33,616 bases of DNA from Burkholderia sp. IMCC1007 (GCF_027257875.1 NZ_JAPVQY010000073.1:1-33616); one strand, 5' to 3'; positions 7,581 to 16,579 are shown, counted from the first letter of the stretch. The notes: a model not told the origin generated them from the letters alone. Numbers and translations: made by a program.

Positions 7581-8981
7581 ATGAACCAAGCCGCGCTGAT
7601 CGAAGCCGATCGTCAACACCTGATCCACCCCGTCGTCAACTACCGTGCGCACGAAGCGCGCGGCGTCACCGTGCTCGAATCCGCCGACGGCGTGTTCCTG
7701 CGCGACGGCGCCGGCAACACGCTGCTCGATGCATTCTCGGGCCTGTGGTGCGTCAACGTCGGCTACGGCCGCGACAGCATCGTGAAGGCCGCCGCCGAGC
7801 AGATGGCGAAGCTGCCGTACGCAACCGGCTACTTCCATTTCGGCTCGCAGCCCGCGGTCGAGCTGGCCGAGCGGCTGGCGTCGCTCGCGCCGCCGTCGCT
7901 GAACCGCGTGTATTTCACGCTCGGCGGCTCGGACGCGGTCGATTCCGCGATCCGTTTCATCACGCACTATTTCAACGCGACCGGCCGTCCGTCGAAGAAG
8001 CAGATGATCGCGCTCGAGCGCGGCTATCACGGCTCGTCGTCGCTGGGCGCCGGCCTCACCGCGCTGCCCGCGTTCCATCGCCATTTCGACCTGCCGCGCG
8101 CCGACCAGCACCACATCCCGTCGCCCTACCCGTACCGCCATCCGCTCGGCGACGATCCGCAGGCACTGATCGCCGCGTCGGTCGCGGCGCTCGAAGCGAA
8201 GGTCGCCGAACTGGGCGCGGACAACGTCGCAGCCTTCTTCTGCGAACCGGTGCAAGGCTCCGGCGGCGTGATCGTGCCCCCGGCCGGCTGGCTGAAGGCG
8301 ATGCGCGACGCGTGCCGGCGCCTCGACATCCTGTTCGTCGCCGACGAGGTCATCACCGGCTTCGGCCGCACGGGCCCGCTGTTCGCGTGCGAAACGGAAC
8401 AGGTCGACCCCGACCTGATGACCGTCGCGAAGGGGCTGACCGCCGGCTATGCGCCGATGGGGGCCGTCCTGATGTCCGATGAAGTCTATGAAGGGATCGC
8501 GGGCAGCCGCGCCGATACGGCGGTGGTCGGGCACGGCTATACGTATTCCGCGCACCCGGTCAGCGCCGCGATCGGCCTCGAGGTGCTGAAGCTGTATCAC
8601 GAAGGCGGGCTGCTCGCGAACGGCCAGGCGATGGCGCCGCACTTCGCCGCGGGGCTCGATGCGCTGCGCGCGCATCCGCTCGTCGGCGACGCGCGGTCGG
8701 TCGGCCTGCTCGGCGCGCTCGAACTGGTGGCCGACAAGGCGCGCAAGACGCGCTTCGATGCGGCGCTGAACGTGCCCGACAAGATCGCCGCGGCGGCGTA
8801 CGCGAACGGCGTGGTGTTTCGCGCGTTCGGCGACGGCACGCTCGGTTTCGCGCCGGCGTTGAGCTTCACGGCGGGCGAGTTCGACCTGATGTTCGAGCGC
8901 GTGCGCCAGACGCTCGACGACGTGCTGGCCGACGCCGGCGTGCAGCGCGCGCTGGACGCCGCCCACGCGCTGCCGGCCTGA
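7581..8981 (+). CDS. Class III (omega-amino acid:pyruvate type) aminotransferase
   Basis: 466 residues. A PLP enzyme moving an amino group from an omega-amino acid or diamine to pyruvate or 2-oxoglutarate. Seen: the N-terminal FSGLWCVNVGYG motif typical of beta-alanine/putrescine:pyruvate aminotransferases, GGSDAVDSAIR, the cofactor aspartate D255 in FVADEVITGFGRTG, and the Schiff-base lysine K284 in MTVAKGLTAGYAPMGA. ATG 7581 was chosen; an in-frame ATG at 7540 is possible but gives an unusual N-terminus and has no better ribosome site. An Lrp-type regulator and a GabD-like dehydrogenase follow on the same strand, so the product aldehyde is probably oxidised by the latter. GABA, putrescine, beta-alanine or 5-aminovalerate are candidates; the sequence does not decide. 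Confidence 0.93.
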   Translation: MNQAALIEADRQHLIHPVVNYRAHEARGVTVLESADGVFLRDGAGNTLLDAFSGLWCVNVGYGRDSIVKAAAEQMAKLPYATGYFHFGSQPAVELAERLASLAPPSLNRVYFTLGGSDAVDSAIRFITHYFNATGRPSKKQMIALERGYHGSSSLGAGLTALPAFHRHFDLPRADQHHIPSPYPYRHPLGDDPQALIAASVAALEAKVAELGADNVAAFFCEPVQGSGGVIVPPAGWLKAMRDACRRLDILFVADEVITGFGRTGPLFACETEQVDPDLMTVAKGLTAGYAPMGAVLMSDEVYEGIAGSRADTAVVGHGYTYSAHPVSAAIGLEVLKLYHEGGLLANGQAMAPHFAAGLDALRAHPLVGDARSVGLLGALELVADKARKTRFDAALNVPDKIAAAAYANGVVFRAFGDGTLGFAPALSFTAGEFDLMFERVRQTLDDVLADAGVQRALDAAHALPA

Positions 8982-9065
8982 CGGGCCAAGGGAAAGCCGG
9001 GCTTGTGGCGGCCATCGTTCGACTCTAAAGTAACCGGACATTCCATTTTTCCCTCTCACGTGAAC

Positions 9066-9557
9066 ATGACGGACAGCAAGCTGGATCGCATCGACCTGCG
9101 CATCCTTTCCCAGTTGCAGAAGCGCGGCCGGATGACCAACGTCGAACTGGCCGACGCGGTCGGGCTGTCGCCCAGTCCGTGCCTGATCCGCGTGAAGCGG
9201 CTGGAAAAAGCCGGCTACATCGGCGGCTACGGCGCGCACATCCAGCTCGAGAAACTCGGCGACGTGCAGGTCGTGTTTACCGAGGTCACGCTGGCCGACC
9301 ACCGGCGCGAGGATTTCGACCGCTTCGTCGCGGCGATCCGCAACGTCGACGAGATCGTCGAATGCCACCTCGCGAGCGGCGGCTACGACTATTTGCTGAA
9401 GTTCATCACGCGCAGCGTGAGCCATTACCAGACGATCGTCGAAGGGCTGCTCGAGCAGAACATCGGCATCGAGAAGTATTTCAGTTACGTGATCATCAAG
9501 TCGCCGTTCGTCAAACGGCACTACCCGCTCGAATCGCTGTTCGGCGAACGTCACTGA
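9066..9557 (+). CDS. Lrp/AsnC-family transcriptional regulator
   Basis: 163 residues. An N-terminal winged helix-turn-helix (DRIDLRILSQLQKRGRMTNVELADAVGLSPSPCLIRVKRLEKAGYI) and a C-terminal RAM ligand domain ending VIIKSPFVKRHYPLESLF, here split into shorter stretches when quoted: LSPSPCLIRVKRLE is the recognition helix. The ATG at 9066 begins the canonical MTDSKLDRID N-terminus. It lies between the aminotransferase and the GabD-like dehydrogenase on the same strand and most likely controls them in response to an amino acid. Confidence 0.95.
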   Translation: MTDSKLDRIDLRILSQLQKRGRMTNVELADAVGLSPSPCLIRVKRLEKAGYIGGYGAHIQLEKLGDVQVVFTEVTLADHRREDFDRFVAAIRNVDEIVECHLASGGYDYLLKFITRSVSHYQTIVEGLLEQNIGIEKYFSYVIIKSPFVKRHYPLESLFGERH

Positions 9558-9663
9558 CGCACGGCGTGCGGCGCACGGCCCCCTCCAACGCGGCAGCATG
9601 CTCGCCTCGCGGGGTCGCCGCGCGCCCGCGCCGCCGCCGACCGGCTTTCTTCAAGGACCTGTC

Positions 9664-11136
9664 ATGCCGCTTACGCTGTCCCGAACCGAACTCGTTCGCA
9701 CCGCCAACCTGATCGACGGCGCATGGCGCGACGCGCTCGACGGCCGTCGCTTCGACGTCACCGATCCGGCGACGCTCGACACCGTTGCCCACGCACCCGA
9801 CAGCGGCGCCGCCGACGCGCGCGCCGCGACCGACGCAGCCGCCCGCGCATTGCCCGCGTGGCGCGCGACGCCGGCCCGCGAACGCGCGGCGATCCTGCGT
9901 GCGTGGCATGCGGCGATCGTCGCGCATACCGACGATCTCGCGAAGCTGATGTCGCGCGAACAGGGCAAGCCGCTCGCCGAAGCGCGCGGCGAAGTCGCGT
10001 ACGGCGCGTCGTACGTGCTGTGGTTCGCCGAGGAAGCGACGCGCACGTACGGCGACCTGATTCCGCAGCAGCAGCGCGGCAAGCGGCTGAGCGCGGTCAA
10101 GGAGCCGATCGGCGTCGTCGCCGCGATCACGCCGTGGAATTTCCCGCTCGCGATGATCGCGCGCAAGATCGCGCCGGCGCTCGCGGCCGGCTGCACGGTC
10201 GTCGCGAAGCCGGCGGAGGACACGCCGCTGACCGCGCTCGCGCTCGCCTTCCTCGCGCAGGAAGCCGGCGTGCCGCCCGGCGTGCTGAACCTGATCGCCG
10301 CGTCGCGCGAACGCGGTATCGAAGCGGTGGCCGACTGGCTCGCCGACGGCCGCGTGCGCAAGATCACGTTCACCGGCTCGACGGCGGTCGGCAAGCTGCT
10401 CGCGCGCGAATCGGCGGCGACGCTGAAGAAACTGTCGCTGGAGCTCGGCGGCAATGCGCCGTTCATCGTGTTCGACGATGCAGAGCTCGACGCCGCGGTC
10501 GACGGCCTGATGGCCGCGAAATTCCGCAACGGCGGCCAGACCTGCGTGTCGCCGAACCGCGTGTACGTGCAGGCCGGCGTGTACGACGCATTCGCCGCGA
10601 AGCTCGCCGCGCGCGTCGCCGCGCTGAAGGTCGCGCCGGCGACGGACCCGGCCGCACAGATCGGCCCGATGATCAACGCGCGTGCGGTCGACAAGATCGC
10701 GCGCCACGTCGGCGACGCGGTCGAGCGCGGCGCGCGCGTGCTGACGGGCGGCAAGCGCCTGACCGAGCTCGGGCCGAACTACTACGCGCCGACGGTGCTC
10801 GCCAACGCCACCGCCGACATGCAGTTGACCTGCGAGGAGACCTTCGGCCCGGTCGCCGCGCTGTTCCGCTTCGACACCGAGGACGAAGCCGTCGACGCGG
10901 CCAACGACACGCCGTTCGGGCTCGCCGCGTATTTCTACACGCAGGACGTGCGGCGGATCGCGCGCGTGTCGGCGCGGCTCGAAACGGGCATCGTCGGCGT
11001 CAACGAGGGCGCGCTCGCGAGCGAGGCCGCGCCGTTCGGCGGCGTGAAGGAATCGGGCTACGGCCGCGAAGGGTCGCGCTACGGCCTCGACGATTACCTG
11101 TCGATCAAGTATCTGTGCCAGGGCGGGCTCGACTGA
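9664..11136 (+). CDS. gabD: NAD(P)-dependent succinate-semialdehyde dehydrogenase-like aldehyde dehydrogenase
   Basis: 490 residues (E. coli GabD is 482). It oxidises a semialdehyde, typically succinate semialdehyde, to the acid. Similarity to GabD runs end to end, including LMSREQGKPLAEARGE, the cofactor motif TPWNFPLAMIARK, FTGSTAVG, the general base E260 in LELGGNAP and the nucleophile C294 in GGQTCVSPNR. GabD usually has CVCANR here, so the second, redox-regulatory cysteine is absent. ATG 9664 has AAGGA about nine bases upstream; the in-frame ATG at 9598 is rejected for lack of one. It completes an aminotransferase/regulator/dehydrogenase set. A glutarate-semialdehyde role is an alternative. 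Confidence 0.92.
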   Translation: MPLTLSRTELVRTANLIDGAWRDALDGRRFDVTDPATLDTVAHAPDSGAADARAATDAAARALPAWRATPARERAAILRAWHAAIVAHTDDLAKLMSREQGKPLAEARGEVAYGASYVLWFAEEATRTYGDLIPQQQRGKRLSAVKEPIGVVAAITPWNFPLAMIARKIAPALAAGCTVVAKPAEDTPLTALALAFLAQEAGVPPGVLNLIAASRERGIEAVADWLADGRVRKITFTGSTAVGKLLARESAATLKKLSLELGGNAPFIVFDDAELDAAVDGLMAAKFRNGGQTCVSPNRVYVQAGVYDAFAAKLAARVAALKVAPATDPAAQIGPMINARAVDKIARHVGDAVERGARVLTGGKRLTELGPNYYAPTVLANATADMQLTCEETFGPVAALFRFDTEDEAVDAANDTPFGLAAYFYTQDVRRIARVSARLETGIVGVNEGALASEAAPFGGVKESGYGREGSRYGLDDYLSIKYLCQGGLD

Positions 11137-11427
11137 AGCGGCGCCGCGTGCGTGCCCGCGTTCCCGTGACGTGTGCGGGCGCGGGCACGCGGGCGTGCGG
11201 GCGGGCGTGCGCCGTCGCCACGACCGCATGCGCGCCCGCGCGTGCACACCCGCCGTGCTCGGCCATCCGTCCGTGCCGTCGGCACGCGGGCCCCGCCGCA
11301 CGCGTTGATGACACGGCCGCGGCCATCCCGCGACATGCCGGCCTCGATTTCCGCGCACATCTGCCGTTAACCCGGATTTGACCCGCGCCGCTGCCCTCGC
11401 GGCCGGCTTTCCTGCACGAGCGCGAGC
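11137..11427. other. Intergenic region with a G-quadruplex motif
   Basis: No gene supported. Bases 11177-11205 of the plus strand carry five GGG tracts with loops of 3, 5, 5 and 1 bases, a canonical G-quadruplex motif, just after the gabD stop. No classical terminator with a T tract is seen. The promoter of the diguanylate cyclase should lie in the last 100 bp. Confidence 0.6.
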
Positions 11428-12966
11428 ATGCCTGCATCCACTTCGATCGAGAAAATTGCCGACTGGGCCGGGCGCCATCACCTGATCGTCGGCGCGATCG
11501 GCACGCTGATGTCGATCGCCGCACTCGGCATCAGCGCGGCAACGCTGTGGGCGGCGCGCAGCGAAGTCGTCGACCATGCGCACGAGACGTCGCGCAACGT
11601 CGCTGCGGTGCTGGTCAGCGAGATCGGCCGCACCGTCGAAACGTCGAACAACGCGCTCGTGTCGCTCGCGGCGAATCTCTGCAACCCCGCGATCGTGCGC
11701 ATGGACGCCGGGCTGCGCCACGACGTGTTGTTCGAGCGCACGGCCGCGCAATACGTGACCGGCATGGGCGTCACGGACCGGTACGGCCACCTGATCGACG
11801 GCTGTTGCGGGCCCACCCACAACTGGGACTTCAGCGATCGCGACTACTACAAGGTCCATCGCGATGCGGACAACGTCGGCCTCTACGTGTCGGAGGCGTA
11901 TCGCGCACGGTCGCGCGGCGGCACGGAATCCATCGCGCTGTCGCGCCGCCTCGAGCGGCCCGACCACACGTTCGACGGGATCGCGGTGGTCGCCGTCGAC
12001 CTCGCCTACTTCGACCGGCTGCTGTCCCGCCTGGACGTCGGGCCGCACGGCGTCAGCGCGATCGTGCGCGCGGACGGCACGATCCTCGCGAGAAATCCGC
12101 CGCTCACCGATCACCAGATGGTGCGCCTGCGCCGGTCGAAGTCGTTCGAGCGGATGGTGAGCCAGGAAGCGGGCTTCTATGCGGCGCGCTCCAGCATCGA
12201 CGGCATCGTGAGGCTGTATACATACCAGCGGGTGCCCGGCACGCCGCTGATCGCCGTCGTCGCGCCGGCCGAGCGCGACGTGCTGGCCGGCATCACGCGG
12301 CTGTCGTGGACGGTCGGCGTGTCGGCGTCCGTGATCGGCGCGCTGTTTTGCGCGGTCATGTGGCTGCTCGCGTTCGCGCTGCGCGACAACCTGCGCAAGC
12401 AGACGCTGCTCACCGACCTCACGCGCACCGATCCGCTGACGGGCCTGCACAACCGCCGCGCGCTCGATGCGGCGCTCGCCGACGAATGGGAACGGCTGCA
12501 GCGCGGCAGCGCAGGCAGCCTGTCGGTGCTGTTCATCGACGCCGACCACTTCAAGCAATACAACGACCGCTACGGCCATGCGCAAGGCGACACGGCGCTG
12601 CGCTTTCTCGCCGAATGCATCCGCGCGAACGTGCGGCGGCGCGGCGACATCGCCGCGCGCTACGGCGGCGAGGAATTCGTCGCGGTGCTGCCCGATACCG
12701 ACGAAAGCGGCGCGGCGGAAGTCGCGGAGGCGATCCGGCGCGCCGTCGAACAGAACCGGCTCGACGACTTCGATGCGACGATTCCGCCGTTCACGGTCAG
12801 CATCGGCTGCGCGACCGGCCATCGCGCGCACCCGCGCTCCGTGCATGCGCTGTCGCATCAGGCCGACCTCGCGCTCTACGCGGCCAAACGCCAGGGCAGA
12901 AACCGCGTGTGCCGCGCCGAAGGCGAGTCGCTCGCAAACGTTCAGCAGCGCGAATTCACCAAATAG
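11428..12966 (+). CDS. Membrane diguanylate cyclase with periplasmic Cache-type sensor
   Basis: 512 residues. Makes cyclic-di-GMP from two GTP. TM1 spans about 19-41; a periplasmic dCache_1-like sensor (about 45-285) contains NWDFSDRDYYKVHRD and GTESIALSRRL; TM2 spans about 290-312. The GGDEF domain (about 335-500) has DPLTGLHNRRALD, IDADHFKQYNDRYGHAQGD and the active site GGEEF at 413-417. The inhibitory I-site RxxD is present as RRGD at 404-407, five residues before GGEEF, so product inhibition is expected. No EAL domain. ATG 11428 has only a weak ribosome site (GAGCGCGAG). The ligand is unknown. Confidence 0.94.
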   Translation: MPASTSIEKIADWAGRHHLIVGAIGTLMSIAALGISAATLWAARSEVVDHAHETSRNVAAVLVSEIGRTVETSNNALVSLAANLCNPAIVRMDAGLRHDVLFERTAAQYVTGMGVTDRYGHLIDGCCGPTHNWDFSDRDYYKVHRDADNVGLYVSEAYRARSRGGTESIALSRRLERPDHTFDGIAVVAVDLAYFDRLLSRLDVGPHGVSAIVRADGTILARNPPLTDHQMVRLRRSKSFERMVSQEAGFYAARSSIDGIVRLYTYQRVPGTPLIAVVAPAERDVLAGITRLSWTVGVSASVIGALFCAVMWLLAFALRDNLRKQTLLTDLTRTDPLTGLHNRRALDAALADEWERLQRGSAGSLSVLFIDADHFKQYNDRYGHAQGDTALRFLAECIRANVRRRGDIAARYGGEEFVAVLPDTDESGAAEVAEAIRRAVEQNRLDDFDATIPPFTVSIGCATGHRAHPRSVHALSHQADLALYAAKRQGRNRVCRAEGESLANVQQREFTK

Positions 12967-13071
12967 TGAGAATTCTGCGCCGCCGACCGCGGCCCGCAAC
13001 AAATCCTTAACGGCTGCGTCACGAGCGACGCCGACAATCCGCCATCTTCGACCCTCAGGATGGAGTTTTGC

Positions 13072-15033
13072 ATGCTTGCGTCACGAAGCCGTTTCCCGCT
13101 GCACGTCGCAGCGCTGTCGAGTGCGATCGTTCTTGCTGCGTGCGGCGGCGGCGGCGACGACGTCGCGTCGCCCCCCGCGACCAGCGCGGCCATGCCGGCA
13201 CCGCCGGCGGACCCCGGCTTCGTCGACAGCGCGCCCGTGCCGAGCGTGCCGGCCTTCGTCGACAACATCGCGACCAACCAGCGCGGCGACGCACGCTATG
13301 CGACGCTGTCGACCAACGCTGCGGTGCGCGTGGTCAGCCGCTTTCTCGACCTGTGGCAGCCGTCGACGATGCTCGTCGACGCTGGCGTGAACGCGCCGGC
13401 CAACGGCGCGTTTCCCGCGATCGTGGCGTCGACCTGCTCGGGCCTGCCGACGAGCGGCACGCCGTGCGGCACGATCCTGAACGCCCCGGTGCTGAGCGCC
13501 AACGTGCAGTACGTGATCAATGCGACGACCGCACGCACGCAACAGCAGGCCGACGCCGCGTACTTCGACGACCGGCGCGGCAAGGGCTACAGCGTGACCG
13601 ACGGCATGGGGCCGCTCACCGACGCATGGCGCGCCGCGGCTCGGCAAACGACGAGCATCACCAGCATTCCCGCCGATGCGACCACCGTGCTGTACAACGA
13701 TGCCGGCAACAACGTCGGGGTCGGCAGCAGCACCAACGCGAGCTTCGGCAAGGTCGTCGACCTGCTCAACGAGATGGGCAACAACGCGTCGACCGAGCCG
13801 TCGAAGCGCTTCTACAAGTATGCGCGGCCGTACCGCTGGAGCACGAGCGTCGTCGTCGCGCCGACGCTCGTGCCGGCCGAAAGCACGACGCCCGCCACCG
13901 ACGGCGGCTTCATCAGCGGCCACACGGCCGAAGCGATGCGCGACGCGACGACGATGGCGTGGCTCGTGCCGGAGCGCTTCCAGGAGATGGTCAGCCGCGG
14001 CCTCGAACTCGGCGAGAACCGGATCCTCGCCGGCATGCACGCGCCGCTCGACGTGATCGGCGGGCGCATGCTCGCGCTGGCTGTCAGCGCGGCGAACCTG
14101 ACCGCGTACGCGAGCGACGCGCAGGCCGCCTACGGCCAGGCCCACCAGACGCTGCAGCAACTGACGGGGACGACCAGCTCGACGTTCGCGGCATACGCGC
14201 ACTCCGGCACGACGGCCACCGACCGGTTCGCCGATTACACCGCGAACAAGGCCGCCTTCCTGCGCCGCATGACGTTCGGCTTCGGCACGATCGAATCGAC
14301 CGACGCGCCGCCCGTGGTGCCGAAGGGCGCGGAAATCCTGCTGCAGACACGCTTCCCGTATCTGAGCGCCGATCAGCGGCGCGTCGTGCTGAAGACCACC
14401 GAAGTGCAGTCCGGCTATCCGGTGATGGATGATGCGGAGGGCTGGGGCCGGCTGAACCTGTTCGCGGCGGCCGACGGTTACGGCGCATTCAACGGCAACG
14501 TGAGCGTGTCGATGGACGCGTCGCAGGGCGGCCTCAATGCCGCGGACCTGTGGCGTAACGACATCGGCGGCGCCGGCAAGCTGACGTTGCAGGGCAGCGG
14601 CACGCTGACGCTCGCGGGCAACAACAGCTATACCGGCGGCACGCAGGTGAGCGGCGGCACGCTCGCCGCTGCATCGGCGAGCGCGTTCGGCACCGGCGAT
14701 GTCTATGTCGGCTCCGGCGGCAGCGTCAGGATCGCGGCCGCGGCGCCGGTCACGATCGCGACGCGCTACACGCAGCTCGACAACACGACGCTCGAACTCG
14801 ACATCGACGGCAACGGCGGCGGCCGGCTGCGCGTGGGCGGCGCGCTCACGGTCGCGGGCGGCACGCTGCACGTGAAGTTCGTGAACGGCTATGCGCCGAA
14901 GGCCGGCGACACGATCGCGCTGATCGACGGCGCGGCGGCTTCCGCGAAGTTCTCGACGGTGACGGTCGACGGGTTCAAGGCGACGCCGGTTTATACGGCG
15001 ACGGGGGTGTCGGTCAGGTTGTCCGCGTCGTAA
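13072..15033 (+). CDS. PAP2-superfamily phosphatase lipoprotein with autotransporter-type repeat tail
   Basis: 653 residues. A lipoprotein signal ends in LAAC (Cys24) followed by GGGGDD, so the protein should be acylated and exported. The PAP2/vanadium-haloperoxidase-type core (about 60-350) shows the class A acid-phosphatase elements: KYARPYRW, SGHTAE (His284) and ENRILAGMHAPLD (His323). From about 470 the sequence turns into a passenger-associated beta-strand repeat (GSGTLTLAGNNSYTGGTQVSGGTL is one unit, quoted in shorter form as LTLAGNNSYTGGT), of the kind found in autotransporter passengers, but the protein stops at ATGVSVRLSAS without a beta-barrel. Start: ATG 13072 has GGAG six bases upstream, preferred to ATG 13060. 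A strong hairpin follows the stop. Confidence 0.9.
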   Translation: MLASRSRFPLHVAALSSAIVLAACGGGGDDVASPPATSAAMPAPPADPGFVDSAPVPSVPAFVDNIATNQRGDARYATLSTNAAVRVVSRFLDLWQPSTMLVDAGVNAPANGAFPAIVASTCSGLPTSGTPCGTILNAPVLSANVQYVINATTARTQQQADAAYFDDRRGKGYSVTDGMGPLTDAWRAAARQTTSITSIPADATTVLYNDAGNNVGVGSSTNASFGKVVDLLNEMGNNASTEPSKRFYKYARPYRWSTSVVVAPTLVPAESTTPATDGGFISGHTAEAMRDATTMAWLVPERFQEMVSRGLELGENRILAGMHAPLDVIGGRMLALAVSAANLTAYASDAQAAYGQAHQTLQQLTGTTSSTFAAYAHSGTTATDRFADYTANKAAFLRRMTFGFGTIESTDAPPVVPKGAEILLQTRFPYLSADQRRVVLKTTEVQSGYPVMDDAEGWGRLNLFAAADGYGAFNGNVSVSMDASQGGLNAADLWRNDIGGAGKLTLQGSGTLTLAGNNSYTGGTQVSGGTLAAASASAFGTGDVYVGSGGSVRIAAAAPVTIATRYTQLDNTTLELDIDGNGGGRLRVGGALTVAGGTLHVKFVNGYAPKAGDTIALIDGAAASAKFSTVTVDGFKATPVYTATGVSVRLSAS

Positions 15034-15042
15034 TCGTGGGCT

Positions 15043-15092
15043 GCGCGGCGGGACGTTCATCGCTTCGGTTCGCGTCGAACGTCCCGCCGCGC
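15043..15092. terminator. Terminator-like 16-bp perfect hairpin
   Basis: GCGCGGCGGGACGTTC (15043-15058) pairs perfectly with 15077-15092 across an 18-base loop. It lies 10 bp after the phosphatase stop and just before the end of the minus-strand ModA-like remnant, so it could stop transcription from both sides. There is no T tract on either strand, so rho-independent termination is not certain. Confidence 0.6.
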
Positions 15093-15109
15093 CACCGTGC
15101 GAGCCCGTG

Positions 15110-15567
15110 TCAACGTGGCTCGAGGCCGCTGCGTTGCAGCGCGCAGCGGCCGGTGCGCTGTTGAGGAACGCGACGAACGCGCGCGACGCGGCAGCCGCTT
15201 GCGCGTGCGCGGCGATCGCCGACGAGATCACGCTCACCTGCTGCACGCCGACTGGCAGCGGCCCCGCGAAATCGATGCCGGGCGTGACCTTCAGTTCGCT
15301 GACCTGCTGCAGCCCGAGCTCGGCGTCGCCACGCGCGAGCGCGGTGCCGACCAGCTCCTTGCCGCGCACGCGCACGCTCTTCGATTTCATCTGCTCGGCG
15401 ATTCCGAGTTTCTCGAACAGCGTGCCGACGATGTAGGTGCCGCGCGCGCCTTCCGAGAACGCAACCGATTTCGCATGCAACAGCGCGTCGCGCAACGCGT
15501 CGACCGTGCTCAGATCGAATGACCGGATGACCGAGGCAATGCGCGAGCCGGTAGCAGGCACGCGCAT
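15110..15567 (-). pseudogene. ModA-like substrate-binding protein remnant, 5'-truncated and frameshifted
   Basis: The minus strand encodes the C-terminal lobe of a periplasmic molybdate-type substrate-binding protein: FDLSTVDALRDALLHAKSVAFSEG, then LFEKLGIAEQMKSKS, GDAELGLQQVSELKVTPGID and FAGPLPVGVQQVS (quoted in pieces). The signal peptide and first lobe (roughly 100 residues) are missing upstream; homology starts near 15519 and the sequence before it is unrelated. Near the 3' end the frame continues as FVAFLNSAPAAARC, but a one-base shift gives the normal family ending AALQRSGLEPR and a TGA at 15112-15110, so a single base seems to have been lost around 15130-15145. Inferred non-functional. 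Confidence 0.75.
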
Positions 15568-15570
15568 TGC
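15536..15570. repeat. 10-bp perfect inverted repeat at the remnant boundary
   Basis: GCAATGCGCG (15536-15545) and CGCGCATTGC (15561-15570) flank 15 bases. It sits at the truncated 5' edge of the ModA-like remnant and 40 bp before the DUF72 start. It could be an operator, or a scar of the event that removed the remnant's N-terminus. Confidence 0.7.
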
Positions 15571-15609
15571 TCGCTGCGACGGATCTTCAGCGGACATCCG
15601 GGCATCGAC

Positions 15610-16518
15610 GTGACGGAAAAATCGGGCACGATTCACATCGGCATATCAGGCTGGCGCTACGACGGCTGGCGCGGCTCCTTCTACCCGAAAGGCCTGAAGC
15701 AGGCTGCGGAATTGCGCTATGCATCCGGCCGGATGCAGACGATCGAGATCAACGGCACGCATTACAGCCTGCAAGCGCTCTCGAGCTGGCGGCGCTGGTA
15801 CAACGACACGCCGGAGGATTTCACATTCAGCGTGAAAGGCGCGCGCTACCTGACCCACATGCTGCGCTTTCGCGACGAAACGGCAACGGCCGCATGCGCG
15901 AATTTCTTCGCACAGGGACTTCTCGCGCTCAACGACAAACTCGGGCCGATCCTGTGGCAATTCCCGGCGTCGCTGCACTTCGATCCCGAGCATATGGAAC
16001 GATTCATGAGCCTGTTGCCGCACGATACGCAAGCCGCCGTCGCACTAGCGGAACAGCATGACCGCCGGGTCAAGACGCCCTATCTGGAGATCGACCGCAA
16101 GCGCACGTTGCGGCACGCGATCGAAGTGCGTCATGCAAGCTTCGTCGACCCCGCGTTCGTGAAGCTGCTGCGTCGCCACAAAGTGGCGCTCGTCGTATCG
16201 GATTCGACCGAGCCGTGGCCGCAGTTCGACGACCTTTGCGCGGATTTCGTGTACATGCGGCTGCACGGCACCGAAACGAAATATTCAGGCGAATACTCCG
16301 ACGCATCGCTCGAGCACTGGGCGCGCAGAATCGAGTCGTGGCGCCGCGGCGAACAGCCTGGCGACGCACGCCTGATCGCACCGGACCTGGCGCCGCCACA
16401 CGCGCGAACGCGCGACGTGTACTGTTACTTCGACAACGACGTGAAAACGCGCGCGCCGTTCGACGCGCTGCGCCTGATGGAACGCCTCGACGTGGACGCG
16501 CACGACGCCGCGGCCTGA
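15610..16518 (+). CDS. DUF72 domain protein (YecE-like TIM barrel)
   Basis: 302 residues. The family has a TIM-barrel fold of unknown biochemical role. Characteristic pieces: HIGISGWRYDGWRGSFYPKGL at the N-terminus (cited as GISGWRYDGWRG), EINGTHYSL, FSVKGARYLTH, GPILWQFPASLHFD, AIEVRHASF, FVYMRLHG and YCYFDNDVKTRAPFDA near the end. All expected family blocks are present, so the gene looks intact. The GTG start at 15610 lacks a strong ribosome site but the family N-terminus begins there. The small membrane-protein gene follows 61 bp later. Confidence 0.9.
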   Translation: MTEKSGTIHIGISGWRYDGWRGSFYPKGLKQAAELRYASGRMQTIEINGTHYSLQALSSWRRWYNDTPEDFTFSVKGARYLTHMLRFRDETATAACANFFAQGLLALNDKLGPILWQFPASLHFDPEHMERFMSLLPHDTQAAVALAEQHDRRVKTPYLEIDRKRTLRHAIEVRHASFVDPAFVKLLRRHKVALVVSDSTEPWPQFDDLCADFVYMRLHGTETKYSGEYSDASLEHWARRIESWRRGEQPGDARLIAPDLAPPHARTRDVYCYFDNDVKTRAPFDALRLMERLDVDAHDAAA

Positions 16519-16579
16519 GGAAGCGACACGCCGTGTCGCGCAGGCCGCACGATTAACCCGAACCGCAAGGAGAACAACG

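Noticed and set aside
11341..11380. A sigma-28 promoter (GCCGTTAA) for the diguanylate cyclase
   Set aside because: There is no TAAA-like element 15 bases upstream, unlike the chemoreceptor promoter.
9511..13002. Very long minus-strand open frame of about 1160 codons
   Set aside because: It is antisense to the GabD-like gene and the diguanylate cyclase; its arginine/alanine-rich composition is typical of a high-GC shadow frame.
15520..15636. N-terminal extension of the ModA-like frame as a functional short protein
   Set aside because: It has no signal peptide or first lobe and overlaps the promoter area of the DUF72 gene.
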